In this document: in pieces, positions 43,780 to 52,870 of the stretch
How positions within the stretch are numbered: the stretch's first letter is position 1
Layout: each line of letters begins with the position of its first letter
Assembly (NCBI GenBank): GCA_903844735.1
Contig: CAIMUX010000118.1
Span: forward strand, 1 to 58,442
DNA length: 58,442 nt
From: Candidatus Eiseniibacteriota bacterium
Lineage (GTDB): Bacteria; Eisenbacteria; RBG-16-71-46; CAIMUX01
Reading direction: 5' to 3'
The notes under the pieces: generated by a model
What the model saw: only the letters and a program-made list of their open reading frames with translations
The model's database searches: none
Told to the model about the DNA's origin: nothing
Translations under genes and position numbers: made by a program

Positions 43780-44007
43780 ATGAAGATCATCATCAAGGAC
43801 GACACTGTTCTATTGCGAGCACCGGAGGGTCCGCTTGCGGCGCACATCAGCACCTTTGCCCAATCGTTGCGTGCGCAGGGGTATGCCGTGAGCTCGATCC
43901 ACCGGCAGGTTCTGCTTGCTGCGTGCTTCATGTTGATGGTCTTCCCGAACCGTAGAAATCCGAACAGATCGCCGAGAAGTGGGCGGCAGGAAGAGTCGTT
44001 GCTTTGA
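43780..44007 (+). pseudogene. Tyrosine recombinase N-terminal fragment
   Basis: Start ATG after AAAGGAGTCCACG. MKIIIKDDTVLLRAPEGPL then ISTFAQSLRAQGYAVSSIHR is the core-binding (SAM-like) domain of site-specific integrases. Similarity ends near residue 50 (AACF), followed by unrelated residues to the stop. It belongs to a different integrase from the C-terminal piece just upstream. Confidence 0.65.
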
Positions 44008-44176
44008 TCGGGATTCCGGGTTAGACCCTTTCCAGCCTGGGGACCGAAAAGGGTGAGAGCCCGGAGCTAGTCCCTCCGAGCCCTCGAACCGAACCACTGG
44101 GGACGCGATCCGGTGAGCGCACTCTGCCGGAAGTCCTCGGCCTTGTCCAGCCCTATGTGTTCCCGGCCGGGGGCAC

Positions 44177-44516
44177 GTGGAATCCCTTCGACTTGCGACC
44201 TGTGCTCGACCCGCCTGCGGAAAGCTCTTCGCTCTCTGCCGCTTCTGTGACCGCGGACACCGCTACTGCTCCGCCTTCTGCTCTGGCGTGGCCCGTTGGA
44301 CGAGTCTGTGTGGCGCCGGATCGCGGTATCAGCGCGGTCTCGAGGGGAGGAAGAAGCACGCCGCCCGCCAGAACCGCTATCGCCTTCGGTGCCGACAACG
44401 AAAAGAAGTGACGCATCAGGGTACTCAAGTCCCTCCCGAGACTCGCATGGTCCCGGAAGTTCCGGTTGGCGCGGCCATAGGGGACGCGACCCCGACCGGA
44501 GGGAGGGAGAGGAACC
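44177..44516 (+). pseudogene. Cys-rich, basic mobile-element-associated protein, interrupted by a group II intron
   Basis: From a GTG at 44177 the frame encodes CARPACGKLFALCRFCDRGH then RYCSAFC, a zinc-ribbon-like arrangement of cysteines, followed by a basic region (RGLEGRKKHAARQNRYRLRC) and EVTHQGT. Similar modules occur at 47457-48008 and 57879-58133. The frame runs into the GTGCG start of a group II intron at 44517, and no 3' exon can be found because the intron's own 3' half is missing. DNA or RNA binding is a guess from composition. Confidence 0.55.
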
Positions 44517-45585
44517 GTGCGCCTGGCATGGGCGCAAGACAGGAGGTGCAAGTCCTCTGGGGACCCTAACGGAGGGAACCCCACACCGAAGAGACAGGGG
44601 CGCTGGTCCGGAGCACCGGACCGTGGTTTTGGCGACGGTTCCGTGAGGAGCCGAAGGCGAATCCATTCCGCGAGGGAGGGTCCGATGGAAGTCTAAGGTG
44701 CTGTGCCGTACCGAGCGAAAGCGAAGTGCCGTGAGGCGTGTGTTCTCGGGTGAGCCGGCGGTCAGCGGCGAAGCCCGATATCCGTTGGGAGGACATGCGT
44801 AGGGGCGACGGGGATGGCACGAAGTCTTGCGTTCTTACCCAGGGAGATCTCCCGGCCTCCGTCTCGGGCAACCGAGGGCGGTAGTCACCGAGGACGAAAG
44901 GACGAGATGGCGAAGGGACGGGAGAAGTCGGATGGTCGCGTAGTACCGGAAGACCGCCGAAAGGCGGCCCCAAGTGCCCTGCGGCACGGAGGGAAGGCGA
45001 TCACGGCGGAGCAAGCGGTGGGACAGCTTGGATTGTTTCGTGAGACAGCCGACAGCCCGCAAGGGGCCACCGGAGGATCGGGTGTGGGCCAACCCACATC
45101 TGTCCCGCGCGTGGTGCCGAAGTCACGGACCAAGAAGGGAGAGTCCCCACCCGCGATGACGATGGAGGAGGTGGCGAGAGACGAGAACCTGAGGAAGGCA
45201 TTCCAGTCCGTAGCGTCGAACAAGGGCGCCCCCGGACCGGACCGACAGAGCATCAGCGAAGTGCGAGAGCACCTCGAAGAGACTCTGGCGGTTCTCCACC
45301 GCGAACTACTGGCAGGAATCTATCGTCCCGGGGACATCCGCCGGGTCTGGATCCCCAAGGCAGGAGGCGGCCAGAGAGGCCTTGGCATACCCAACGTGGT
45401 CGACCGAGTAGTACAACAGGCGGTGCACCAGGTGCTCAGCCCAAACTACGATCCGAGCTTCCACGAGAGCAGCCACGGTTTCCGACCCGGGCGCAGTTGT
45501 CACACGGCCATCGCGGAGGCCAAGAAGCATCTGGAGGAAGGGTTCGAATGGGTAGTGGATCTGGACTTGGAGAAATTCTTGGATA
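44517..45585 (+). mobile_element. Group II intron, 3'-truncated
   Basis: GTGCGCCTGGCATGGGCGCA at 44517 is the typical 5' boundary and domain I start of bacterial group II introns, followed by AGGTGCAAGTCCTCT and GAGGGAACCCCACACCGAAG. About 390 nt of structured RNA lead into the reverse-transcriptase ORF. The ORF breaks off near 45585, so domains V and VI and the 3' splice site are lost. The element should be inactive. Confidence 0.75.
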
Positions 45586-45704
45586 CCTCGCCACACTACA
45601 CCCCCTTTCATGAAGTGCCCTCGAAGAGCCCGGGCTGGTTGACCAACAGCTTGATGCGCAATCCCTTGCGCCTTCCACGGCTTATGTGTAGCGCTTCGAG
45701 CTGA
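44907..45704 (+). pseudogene. Group II intron reverse transcriptase/maturase, truncated
   Basis: The ATG at 44907 has AAGGA five bases upstream; an in-frame ATG at 44814 also exists. RT blocks 0-2 are visible: NKGAPGPDRQS, HRELLAGIYRPGDIRRVWIP, RGLGIPNVVDRVVQQA, SHGFRPGRSCHTAI and WVVDLDLEKF. Similarity ends there, before the catalytic YADD, at about 45585. The last ~40 codons read antisense into the serine recombinase gene. Inactive. Confidence 0.82.
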
Positions 45705-47470
45705 CCGCGCTTTACACGCTGCAACACCGACTGGCGCGAGAGGCCAAGGGTGCGCATGGCGTCGACGATCGGCACGTAGCCATCAGGTTCACCAGCAACG
45801 AAACGGGCGCGGAGTTCCTCGGTGATCTTGATGCGCCACGGTGCGCCCGGCGTGAACTGCTCACCGATGACGATGCCGTCATTCAGGCAGCGATGAAGCG
45901 TCGACGTCGCTACGCCCAGGATCCGCGCCGCTTCCTTGACCGTAACCGGCTCCGCCCCTGACTGCGTGGTCGGGCGCTGCCACCGAGGGAGATCCCAGTA
46001 CTGCCGCAAGCCGCTCACACTGGTTGCCGTGAAGCGTTCTCCGTGCACAGTTCGCCGGCCCTGCCGGTTCAGAATGCCGGCGATGACGGCATTGGAGTAG
46101 TGGGGCGCGAGGCGTCGCACCAGATCGATCGTCTCTTCGGCAGTTCGCATCGTCGGCACCTTCACTGTTCGCGCGACGACATCGAGCTCCGTGATCATCC
46201 CGCCGCGCCAGCGCAGCGTCAGATGCGCGTTGGACTCCTTCCGGGCGACCGCGATGCAGACCTCCTCGAGCAACGTCTGCAACAACTCCTTGCGATCGCG
46301 GTCCGTCGTGGTGGGAGCTGACCAGACCTTCCGAAGATCGGTGCCGAGCATCTGAAGATGTCGGCGCTCGACCTCGGTCAGACCTCGTGGACGCGTCCTC
46401 TCTCGGTCGTCAAGCTCCGACTTCGCCGCGGCCAGCTCGTGGAGCCGGGTCTCCCATTCGGCCTCGAGGCCCCGCGCCACGAGGCGATTCTCGGGCTCAA
46501 CCTGTCGATAGCGGCGTTCGGCTCTCTCGGCCTCGTACTGCGCACGTTCCACCTGTAGCCGCCATTGGGCAAGCGCGATGTCCCGATCCGCTTCCAGGAC
46601 ACGCTCGGCCTCGAAGGCGGCCTCGATCCCGGCCGGCGTGATCTCGTCCAGGAAAGCTTCCGTTACGGCACGGTCGATCCGCACGCCGCTGATGCGCAAG
46701 CAGTAGAACGCTCGACCACTGACCAGCGTGCTGCCCGGGCAGTGATAGCCAGGCGTCGAGTGGCTGCCTTGGTAGTAGACTTTGAGCTTGCGCCCGCAGC
46801 TCCCGCAGGTGGCAAGCCCTTGCAGCAACGCCGCACCCTCCCGGATGGCGCCGCCTGGTTGATGCGGCCGGGGATGGGCATTGCGAGAGATACGGACCTG
46901 GTTCATCTCGTAGGTCTCCCAGTCGATGAAACCACGATGGTGATCCCGGATCAACACCTGCCATTCCGACCGCGGCAACAGCCGTGACTTCTTCCGCACG
47001 CGGCCGGTCTGGTCAATACACCGTTCGTGCCGCGACCTGCCGTATCGGTAGGCTCCTGCGTAGACCGGGCTGGTAAGAACTCCATGGAGCGCGTGGTAGG
47101 TAGGAGAGATCCACCGAAGGGCCGACCGTGCGTGCGGCCGAGAGGGAAATAAGAGCTTCTGGCCCCGGAACCAGATCCAGACCTGGCGGACCGAGCCGGT
47201 TTCCGAGAACTTCTCGAAGACCGTGCGAACGGCAGCCGTGACGGCCTCGTCGGGATCAAAGAGGACCTCGCCATCGTTGTCTCCCCAAACCAGACCGATG
47301 GGCAGTCCCCGTCGGAGCTCCCCCCGCGCGGCCTTGTTCCGGATGCCACCATCCAGGCGTGCGCGGAGGACGTGAAGCTCGGCTTCCGACATCGTACCCT
47401 TCAGGCCGAGGAGAAGCCGATCGTTGTAAAGCCCGGGATGGTAGAGACCGTCCTCCTCAGCAGCGGGCAC
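45608..47470 (-). pseudogene. Large serine recombinase lacking its catalytic N-terminus
   Basis: Frame of 620 residues. It begins in the end of the resolvase domain (DGLYHPGLYNDRLLLGLKGT, EAELHVLRARL), so the ~120 residues with the catalytic serine are missing, and an in-frame stop lies just upstream. The recombinase domain, a zinc ribbon (LATCGSCGRKLKVYYQG ... GYHCPG) and a long coiled coil at about residues 285-400 follow. The C-terminus holds two excisionase-like helix-turn-helix segments (VKEAARILGVATSTLHRCL; IVDAMRTLGLSRQSVLQRV). It truncates the intron at one end and abuts the Cys-rich gene at the other. Confidence 0.82.
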
Positions 47471-48008
47471 AAAACGCCTCTACCACGGCTTCCGGGGTCT
47501 GTTGTCTCACAGAATCGGCCGCGGACCGATAGCTTGATCTATCACTTTCTGCGCCGGGCTCCGCCGACCGGTCGCCCACACCGACTCGGCCGCGGTAGGC
47601 AGCCATGGCGGCCGCGCGACGTAGCCGACCCTGTCGCTTGGATAGGTATCTCTCTTGCGCCGCTCGACACTGACGACGCCGGGCTTGCCTCCGGCACGGA
47701 TCCGAGCAGTAACGCTGACCACGAAAGCATCGACGACACAGGTGGAACCGCGCCCCGCACTCCTGGCAGTCGATCGCCCAAAGCAGATCCGACACCCTCG
47801 CGACTTGACCACGAGGGGATCTGGACGACCACGGCCGATCCGGCTGCTTCGCCAGGTACGTCACTTGCGCCGCCCGGCACTGACGCCGCCGGGCCTGCCG
47901 CCGGCACGTGTCCGAGCAGTAACGGTGACCACGGAAGCAGCGACCGCTCAGAAAGAACCGCGCCCCACACTCCTGGCAGTCGATCGCCCGAAGCAGATCC
48001 GACACCAT
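47457..48008 (-). CDS. Cys-rich basic protein with two tandem zinc-ribbon-like modules
   Basis: Predicted 183 residues from the ATG at 48008; the ribosome-binding site is weak. Two modules of about 70 residues carry DCQECGARFFLSGRC/RGHRYCSDTC and DCQECGARFHLCRRC/RGQRYCSDPC, each followed by RRQARRRQCRAAQ. The first lacks one cysteine (LSGRC against LCRRC). The carboxy end overlaps the truncated recombinase by 14 bp. The DNA of the modules is a recent direct duplication. Unknown function; a nucleic-acid-binding accessory of mobile DNA is plausible. Confidence 0.6.
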   Translation of the reverse strand: MVSDLLRAIDCQECGARFFLSGRCFRGHRYCSDTCRRQARRRQCRAAQVTYLAKQPDRPWSSRSPRGQVARVSDLLWAIDCQECGARFHLCRRCFRGQRYCSDPCRRQARRRQCRAAQERYLSKRQGRLRRAAAMAAYRGRVGVGDRSAEPGAESDRSSYRSAADSVRQQTPEAVVEAFCARC

Positions 48009-48045
48009 AGCGGCTTGACCGCGAGGGGATCTGGACGACCACGGC
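47620..48045. repeat. 210-bp direct duplication inside the Cys-rich gene
   Basis: GAGGGGATCTGGACGACCAC occurs at 47813 and 48023 and the flanking module sequence repeats with it, giving a 210-bp (70-codon) period. The similarity is high but not perfect, with changes concentrated around the third cysteine. Confidence 0.75.
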
Positions 48046-48576
48046 CGGCTGTGGGACCATGATCAGGCTGGTCACGTCCGCGACAATCCGTGATCGGCAC
48101 CGGGGGTGCGGAGTTGCTGCTCCGTACCCCCACCTCTCGGCTCCAACCTGCTTCTTAGCAGATCCTCGGATCAGACGATGCCTGAAAATGCCAAGGGGGG
48201 GCGACGCTACCGCCGCAGGGGGGGCGTTTCAGACCGGCGCTCGCAGAAGTTCATGAGGCTCCCTCCTTTCGGTTGACTTGGCCGTCGACCAGCATACCAA
48301 GTTGGGATGTTGAGGAGGGGGCCTCCATGAGTATCAATGGCGTTTACGCTTGACTCTGCGGATGCCAAGACGCATGATGCGGTCCGTCCAGGTGGGACTT
48401 GCCATCAAGGTCCGTCGTCAATGGAGGGGGATACTTCCCTGTATGCGGTCTGGAAATGCCTTCAGGAGATGAGTGTCGCGGCATCCTAGGCCCGCGCTAA
48501 TGACCGGCCCGCAGTTACTCTACCCCCGTGCGAGCAGGCGGAAGCGAGCGCTGGAACAGCGCTGCGCTGTCAGACA
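48009..48576. other. Intergenic, no gene; inverted repeat at 48252-48329
   Basis: About 570 bp. CATGAGGCTCCCTCCT (48252-48267) is imperfectly matched in inverted orientation by AGGAGGGGGCCTCCATG (48313-48329), with a 45-bp spacer. It may be an element end or a leftover attachment region. No coding frame is supported. Confidence 0.4.
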
Positions 48577-49572
48577 GTGAAGAAAGTCTGGATCACCTGG
48601 GAGCGACAGCGCCGGTCAGTCGAACTCTCCCGAGCCTTGGATGCCAGACTCTTCGTCCTGCTCGAGCGATCGTCTGATATCAAGAATCGGTGGGTACGAT
48701 ACTTCACGCTTGGGCTCCGAACCATTCGAGTGCTCTGCTCCGAGCGACACGAGCTCGTCTTCGCACAGAACCCCTCGATGGCTTTGGCCTTTCAGCTGTG
48801 CCTATTGCGGCGCGTGTTGGGCTTTGTTCTAGTTATCGATCGACACTCCAACTTCAAGTTCAACTTGACCGCGGGTCTGAAGTGGCGCCTCTTTCAGTGG
48901 GTCAGCCGCTTCACAGTTCGGCATGCTGACTTGACGATCGTCACCAACAAACAACTACGTGAGGTTGTCGAAGCCTGGGGTGGCTGCTCCTTCGTCTTGC
49001 AGGACAAGCTTCCGGATCTTCCGTTGGCGCGGCGGATAGAGCTTCCTGGTGAGAAGAACATCGTCGTCATTAGCACTTTTGCCGATGACGAGCCGATCTC
49101 GGAGGTCCTCGACGCAGCCGCAATGCTTCCAGCGCGGTTCGTGGTACATATCACCGGGAATTCGAAGGGCTACCCGCGGCAGGAACAGTTAGCCGTGCTT
49201 CCAAGGAATGTGCGCCTTACGAGTTTCCTGCCCGAGGCCGACTATCAAAGTCTGCTCATTTCGGCTGACGTCATCGTCGTGTTGACGTGCCAAGATCACA
49301 CCCTTACGTGCGGGGCGTACGAGTCCGTGGCTTTGGGGCGGCCGTCTGTCCTGTCCGACACCGTTGCGATTCGCGAGTACTTCGCGGCTGGCGCCGTCTA
49401 CACCCTGCCGACCGCCGAAGGGATTCGAGAGGCGATCATGGAGGCTCTCCTGCGAGAAAGTATTCTCGAGATCGAGGTGGCGGAGTTGCGAGGACGCCTG
49501 GTCGAAGCGTGGGAACGGCGATTCGAGGAGCTGCAACGAAAGATACTCGCTCTCCTGATGACCGGCCGTTGA
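48577..49572 (+). CDS. GT4-like glycosyltransferase
   Basis: Predicted 331 residues from a GTG; no clear ribosome-binding site, so the start is uncertain. VWITWERQRRSVELSRALDA at the beginning, VFAQNPSMALAFQLCLLRRV and VIDRHSNFKFN form the acceptor half. DLTIVTNKQL, IVVISTFADDEPISEVLDAA and TCGAYESVALGRPSVLSD, with its donor-binding glutamate, form the second half. It resembles GT-B enzymes acting on lipid-linked sugars. An isolated survivor surrounded by mobile-element debris. Confidence 0.8.
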   Translation: MKKVWITWERQRRSVELSRALDARLFVLLERSSDIKNRWVRYFTLGLRTIRVLCSERHELVFAQNPSMALAFQLCLLRRVLGFVLVIDRHSNFKFNLTAGLKWRLFQWVSRFTVRHADLTIVTNKQLREVVEAWGGCSFVLQDKLPDLPLARRIELPGEKNIVVISTFADDEPISEVLDAAAMLPARFVVHITGNSKGYPRQEQLAVLPRNVRLTSFLPEADYQSLLISADVIVVLTCQDHTLTCGAYESVALGRPSVLSDTVAIREYFAAGAVYTLPTAEGIREAIMEALLRESILEIEVAELRGRLVEAWERRFEELQRKILALLMTGR

Positions 49573-50086
49573 GCGATCTCACGCTGGCATTTGTCGGATA
49601 GGATGGAAGTGGCCACCGGGGATGGTATGGCAATGCCGAAACCGGCCGCTAGCTCAGCAAGTCAGATACCACCCGTATTGCGGATGGTTTGATGAAGGCC
49701 TTTCGACGGGGCCACCACAGCCCGCCCCCCGATGCGCCCCAGGACCAAGCGTCTCTGACGGGTCATCCGCGTCTCCTGCTATTCTCCTTCGCGGGCAATG
49801 CCCGATCTCTGAAAGGCGTCGTCCCCTCCACACTCTGGGTAACGGGATCCGGACCATCGGAGTGCACGCCGTGAAGGCAGAACCTGTTCGAGTCAGGCCG
49901 TCGGGGCGGTGGCTTCCCCTTTGAGTGAAATCGACATGAACCGAAGTCTGTGTCCTTTCGGCAGCTCTGCGGAGGGCCGCTTCAGCAGGGACGCACGGCA
50001 GCCTCCGCGCCGTCGTTCCCGGCCGGCGGGAACAACGGGCGGCCTTCTGGGCCGGTCGGTGGAGAGCGTCGGGTGCCCCGCCGTGA
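49573..50086. other. Intergenic/decayed DNA, no gene recognised
   Basis: About 510 bp with only low-complexity Arg/Pro-rich frames. It lies between a glycosyltransferase and an IS66 remnant and may contain decayed transposon sequence that I cannot identify. Confidence 0.4.
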
Positions 50087-50242
50087 TCACCCCGGCGGGC
50101 TGGGCCCCGTGGTGATCTGGGCCAGGGTTGCCTGACGTTCCAGGGCATCCAAGCGCTTGGGGTTCTGGACCAGTCGGCGGGCGTGCCGCTGAAGGCCCAC
50201 GAGGTAATCGAACCGGTTCACGTGGTTTAGTTCGGCCGTGTG
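50087..50242 (-). pseudogene. IS66-like transposase C-terminal fragment
   Basis: The minus-strand frame HTAELNHVNRFDYLVGLQRH, then ARRLVQNPKR, up to a TGA at 50087 resembles the final domain of IS66 transposases (TAELNGxNPFDYLxxLQRH). It is truncated upstream at a 12-bp hairpin. Confidence 0.5.
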
Positions 50243-50245
50243 GTG

Positions 50246-50274
50246 TCAGAGATGTGGTGTCTCCACATCTCTGA
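50246..50274. repeat. Perfect 12-bp hairpin with 5-nt loop
   Basis: TCAGAGATGTGG (50246-50257), loop TGTCT, CCACATCTCTGA (50263-50274). It sits exactly between an IS66-like remnant and the ISL3 remnant, so it could be the joined ends of two elements or an intrinsic terminator without a T-run. Confidence 0.75.
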
Positions 50275-50280
50275 TCTTGA

Positions 50281-51061
50281 ACTAGACCACTACGCGGTGG
50301 ACAGCCTCGCCCCCCGGCCATCCGTCGTCAGGCTCTCCCGGTGAGAGAACAGCGAGTGCTTCTGGCCCTTGATGAAGCGTCGGTCCTTGTCCGTCAGACG
50401 GGCGTACTCGGCCCCGCGCACCCTGTCCAAGGCTTCTCCCAGGTGGCGAAGGATGTGGTGGAGCCTGTCGAGGAGGATAGCGGTCTGGGGCCCATGCTTT
50501 CGCCTTGACCGTCGAGTTGCGGAAGGGCTTCCACATATCCATGACCGCCAGCCGTATTCGCTTGCTCGTTGCCGGCCCCAACCACGGGAAGAACCTGTCT
50601 TCCTACGAGCGGCTCCTACCCCCAAACCAGATCGGCCGATGCCGTTCCAAGTCGCTGACCACGATCCGGTAGGTGGGCCCTTTGCGGATTTGCGGATCGA
50701 TATCTCGTCGACTCTGACCACCTTGGGTGCGGGAGTCCTCGCTCGACGGAGTTGCTTCCTCATCTACTGCTCGTCGAGCTCCTTGATCGTTCTCCAGTCC
50801 AGGCGCGTTTCCTCGGCCACGTTCTTGATCGTCATGGTTCGGCAGCGACGGTTCACGAAGAAGGCGAAGCGTTTCGTGCAGATCGGATTGTTCGCCAGCC
50901 AGTCCAGCATCTCCTGCTTCACTTTGCCGCAGTCCCTGCACTCGACGCGGCGGATCTCCAGCTCTATGTAGACCCGAGTGTCCCCGAAAGGCAGGTCCCG
51001 TACTCGACGCAGCTTGCGGTCGTACCAGGTTCGATCAGCACGGCCGCGGATGCCGCAGACT
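50281..51061 (-). pseudogene. ISL3-family transposase, broken by an amber codon and frameshifts
   Basis: Pieces in several frames align in order: VCGIRGRADRTWYDRKLRRV, CRDCGKVKQEMLDWL, RRCRTMTIKNVAEE, then a TAG where family members usually have Tyr, MRKQLRRARTPAPKVVRVDE, ISIRKGPTYRIVVSDLERH and LTDKDRRFIKGQK. The zinc-finger N-terminus and parts of the DDE domain are recognisable, but a large central part is deleted. Dead. Confidence 0.75.
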
Positions 51062-51087
51062 GAGCTCTTCCCGCCGATGAAGGCGGA

Positions 51088-52652
51088 TGGGTGCAGATTC
51101 CATATCTCACGTCAGGCCGCCTTCAAGACGGTCAGATGCCTGACCTGATACGTGACGAGGACGGGTGTCTTGAACGCCTCGCTGAGCAAGCCCCACGCCC
51201 GCTCCCACCGATCGCTCTGGATCAGACTGCGCAAGGTCAGGATGGCTTGCCCGCCGGAAGACAGCCAGCGCATCTCCGAACGCTTCATGCGCTGGGCCAC
51301 GAGCGTCTTGCACGCCGCCTCCAACACGTCGCTGCCGATCGGGAGATTCTGGCTCAAGTACGTCGCGTAGCGCATGCGAGCGCGTTGGTTGCGGAAGTAT
51401 CTGAGTTCCCGGGTAACCACCTTGCGGCCTGTGCCTCGCTTCCGCAGATAGGTGAGCACGCGGATCACCTGATCCACTCCTCGCTCGGATTCCTTCAGGA
51501 TCAGGCGATGTTTCTCGAACGCGGCTCTACTTCCCAGGCTGTACTCCCCGTAGGCGGCATCCAGGGCACTCTTCAGGTGCTCCGCGGCGTGAAAGAAGTC
51601 GAGGATCTCCTCACCGGCCGGCTCCAGGGAGCTCAGGAACTCCCAGTTACACGCGGCCCCGTCGGCGATCTTGACCAACTGCAGATCCGGTCGGCTCGCC
51701 AGGACCGAACGAAGCTCCGCCTCGATTTGTGCACACAAGGTCACCTTCTTCACTTCCGGCATCCGTGCCCAGCGCAGGGTCGAGAGTCGGTCGCCTTCGG
51801 CATTGTAGAAGCTCAGCGTCGCACAGCCGACCTCCCGGTATCCGGCCGGACCCGTGGGGCGCTTCCCCTCTGTCTGCTCTTGCTTCGCCGCCCCCTCACC
51901 GTCGCGCATCGGCGCCAACACCCCGTCGAGGGAGATCGCCACCGTCGTCGCCTCGACCGGGATCGTCTCGCCCTGACGCACCGTGGCCTCGAAGGCCACC
52001 CGGTTCGTCTCCCAGACGGCCGACAGAGTCTTCGGCAGATGGTCCAGGCTGGTCTTCGACGGATCCATTCCCGTCATCTCCCGCAGCAGCGTCTCGGCCT
52101 CCCCGGGCGTGACATGGGCGACCAGGTTTGCCGCCTCCCGTGCCGCTCGCGGGGTCCAGAAGCCCCCCACCGTCCCGACACGTTCCTCCAGCGGACAGAT
52201 CGCACGGCCGTCCCCGCCGCGGGGGCGATACAGCTCGCGCTCCAGGGTCACCGGACCGCACGCGCTCATGTAGGTCTGGCGGCAACGCAGGGCCCGGCGG
52301 TAGGTGACGTCCTCCACCTCGATCTCCGGTGCGGTCACATCGTAACGGGCCAGCTCCTCCGCCAGGATCTCACGCCCCAGGCCCATCAGCAGACCCCGCA
52401 CGGCCAGCTCGAAATCGGCGAAGGTTCCCAAACTCCCGGCGGGCTGAGACCGGACCTCCGTGACAAACTGTTCCAGGCGGCGGAAAACGGGGCTTTGCCT
52501 GAGATCGGGCTTGTGCGATCCTTCCATTGGAGCATCCTCCTGGTAAGCGGTGAATGTTTAACAGCTTCCACCATTCTTACCGGAAGGCTCTGCTCCATTT
52601 CAACCCCTTCTTCAGGCCCCCTCAGGGGGCGAAATGCAAAATCTGCACCCAG
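51088..52652 (-). mobile_element. ISKra4-type insertion sequence with apparent 8-bp target duplication
   Basis: The 12-bp terminal repeats TGGGTGCAGATT (51088-51099) and its complement (52640-52651) bracket one transposase gene. GGCGGATG flanks both sides (51082-51089 and 52653-52660; exact ends uncertain by a few bases). Removing the element with one copy restores a continuous frame in the host remnant, supporting a true target-site duplication. The only apparently intact IS in the window. Confidence 0.8.
51112..52527 (-). CDS. ISKra4-family transposase
   Basis: Predicted 471 residues, full length, ATG at 52527 after AGGAGGATGCTCC. The N-terminal ~200 residues are helical with TYRRALRCRQTYMSACGPVT typical of the family. 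The catalytic part shows ISLDGVLAPMRDGE (first Asp), VKIADGAACNWEFL (second Asp) and GSDVLEAACKTLVAQRMKRS (Glu), fitting a DDE triad. FHAAEHLKSALDAAYGEYS is another family signature. No frameshift seen, so the element may still be mobile. Confidence 0.9.
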   Translation of the reverse strand: MEGSHKPDLRQSPVFRRLEQFVTEVRSQPAGSLGTFADFELAVRGLLMGLGREILAEELARYDVTAPEIEVEDVTYRRALRCRQTYMSACGPVTLERELYRPRGGDGRAICPLEERVGTVGGFWTPRAAREAANLVAHVTPGEAETLLREMTGMDPSKTSLDHLPKTLSAVWETNRVAFEATVRQGETIPVEATTVAISLDGVLAPMRDGEGAAKQEQTEGKRPTGPAGYREVGCATLSFYNAEGDRLSTLRWARMPEVKKVTLCAQIEAELRSVLASRPDLQLVKIADGAACNWEFLSSLEPAGEEILDFFHAAEHLKSALDAAYGEYSLGSRAAFEKHRLILKESERGVDQVIRVLTYLRKRGTGRKVVTRELRYFRNQRARMRYATYLSQNLPIGSDVLEAACKTLVAQRMKRSEMRWLSSGGQAILTLRSLIQSDRWERAWGLLSEAFKTPVLVTYQVRHLTVLKAA

Positions 52653-52762
52653 GGCGGATGACCCTTGCTTACGGGTCACCGAAGCTGCCGGGCACCGCCA
52701 GGCTTGGACGAAAGCCGGGAAAGCGGTAGGCTTCCCACAGGCGTCGATGTCTCTGCGTCCTG
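52653..52762 (-). pseudogene. Transposon-associated fragment (YRFPGFRP type) split by ISKra4
   Basis: The minus-strand frame reads RTQRHRRLWEAYRFPGFRPS then LAVPGSFGDP, a stop, and ARVIR. Across the ISKra4 insertion it continues as LHRREELS at 51061-51089. The YRFPGFRP...FGDPxARVI pattern recurs upstream of transposase genes in other genomes. Here it is interrupted both by a stop and by the insertion. Confidence 0.5.
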
Positions 52763-52870
52763 GAATCGCGCCAGATTTCCTTGACCCATAGAACGTCGGA
52801 ATCACGCCCCTGGGGACCTCAAAATGCAGTCTTTCATGCTTCGGTCACCCACTCCCGGCGGGATCCGGAA

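Noticed and set aside
44149-44666. Antisense frames opposite the Cys-rich ORF and intron 5' end
   Set aside because: Unrelated to known proteins and overlap recognised intron RNA structure.
51091-52791. 566-codon plus-strand open frame
   Set aside because: Antisense to the intact ISKra4 transposase, which has the ribosome-binding site and catalytic residues.
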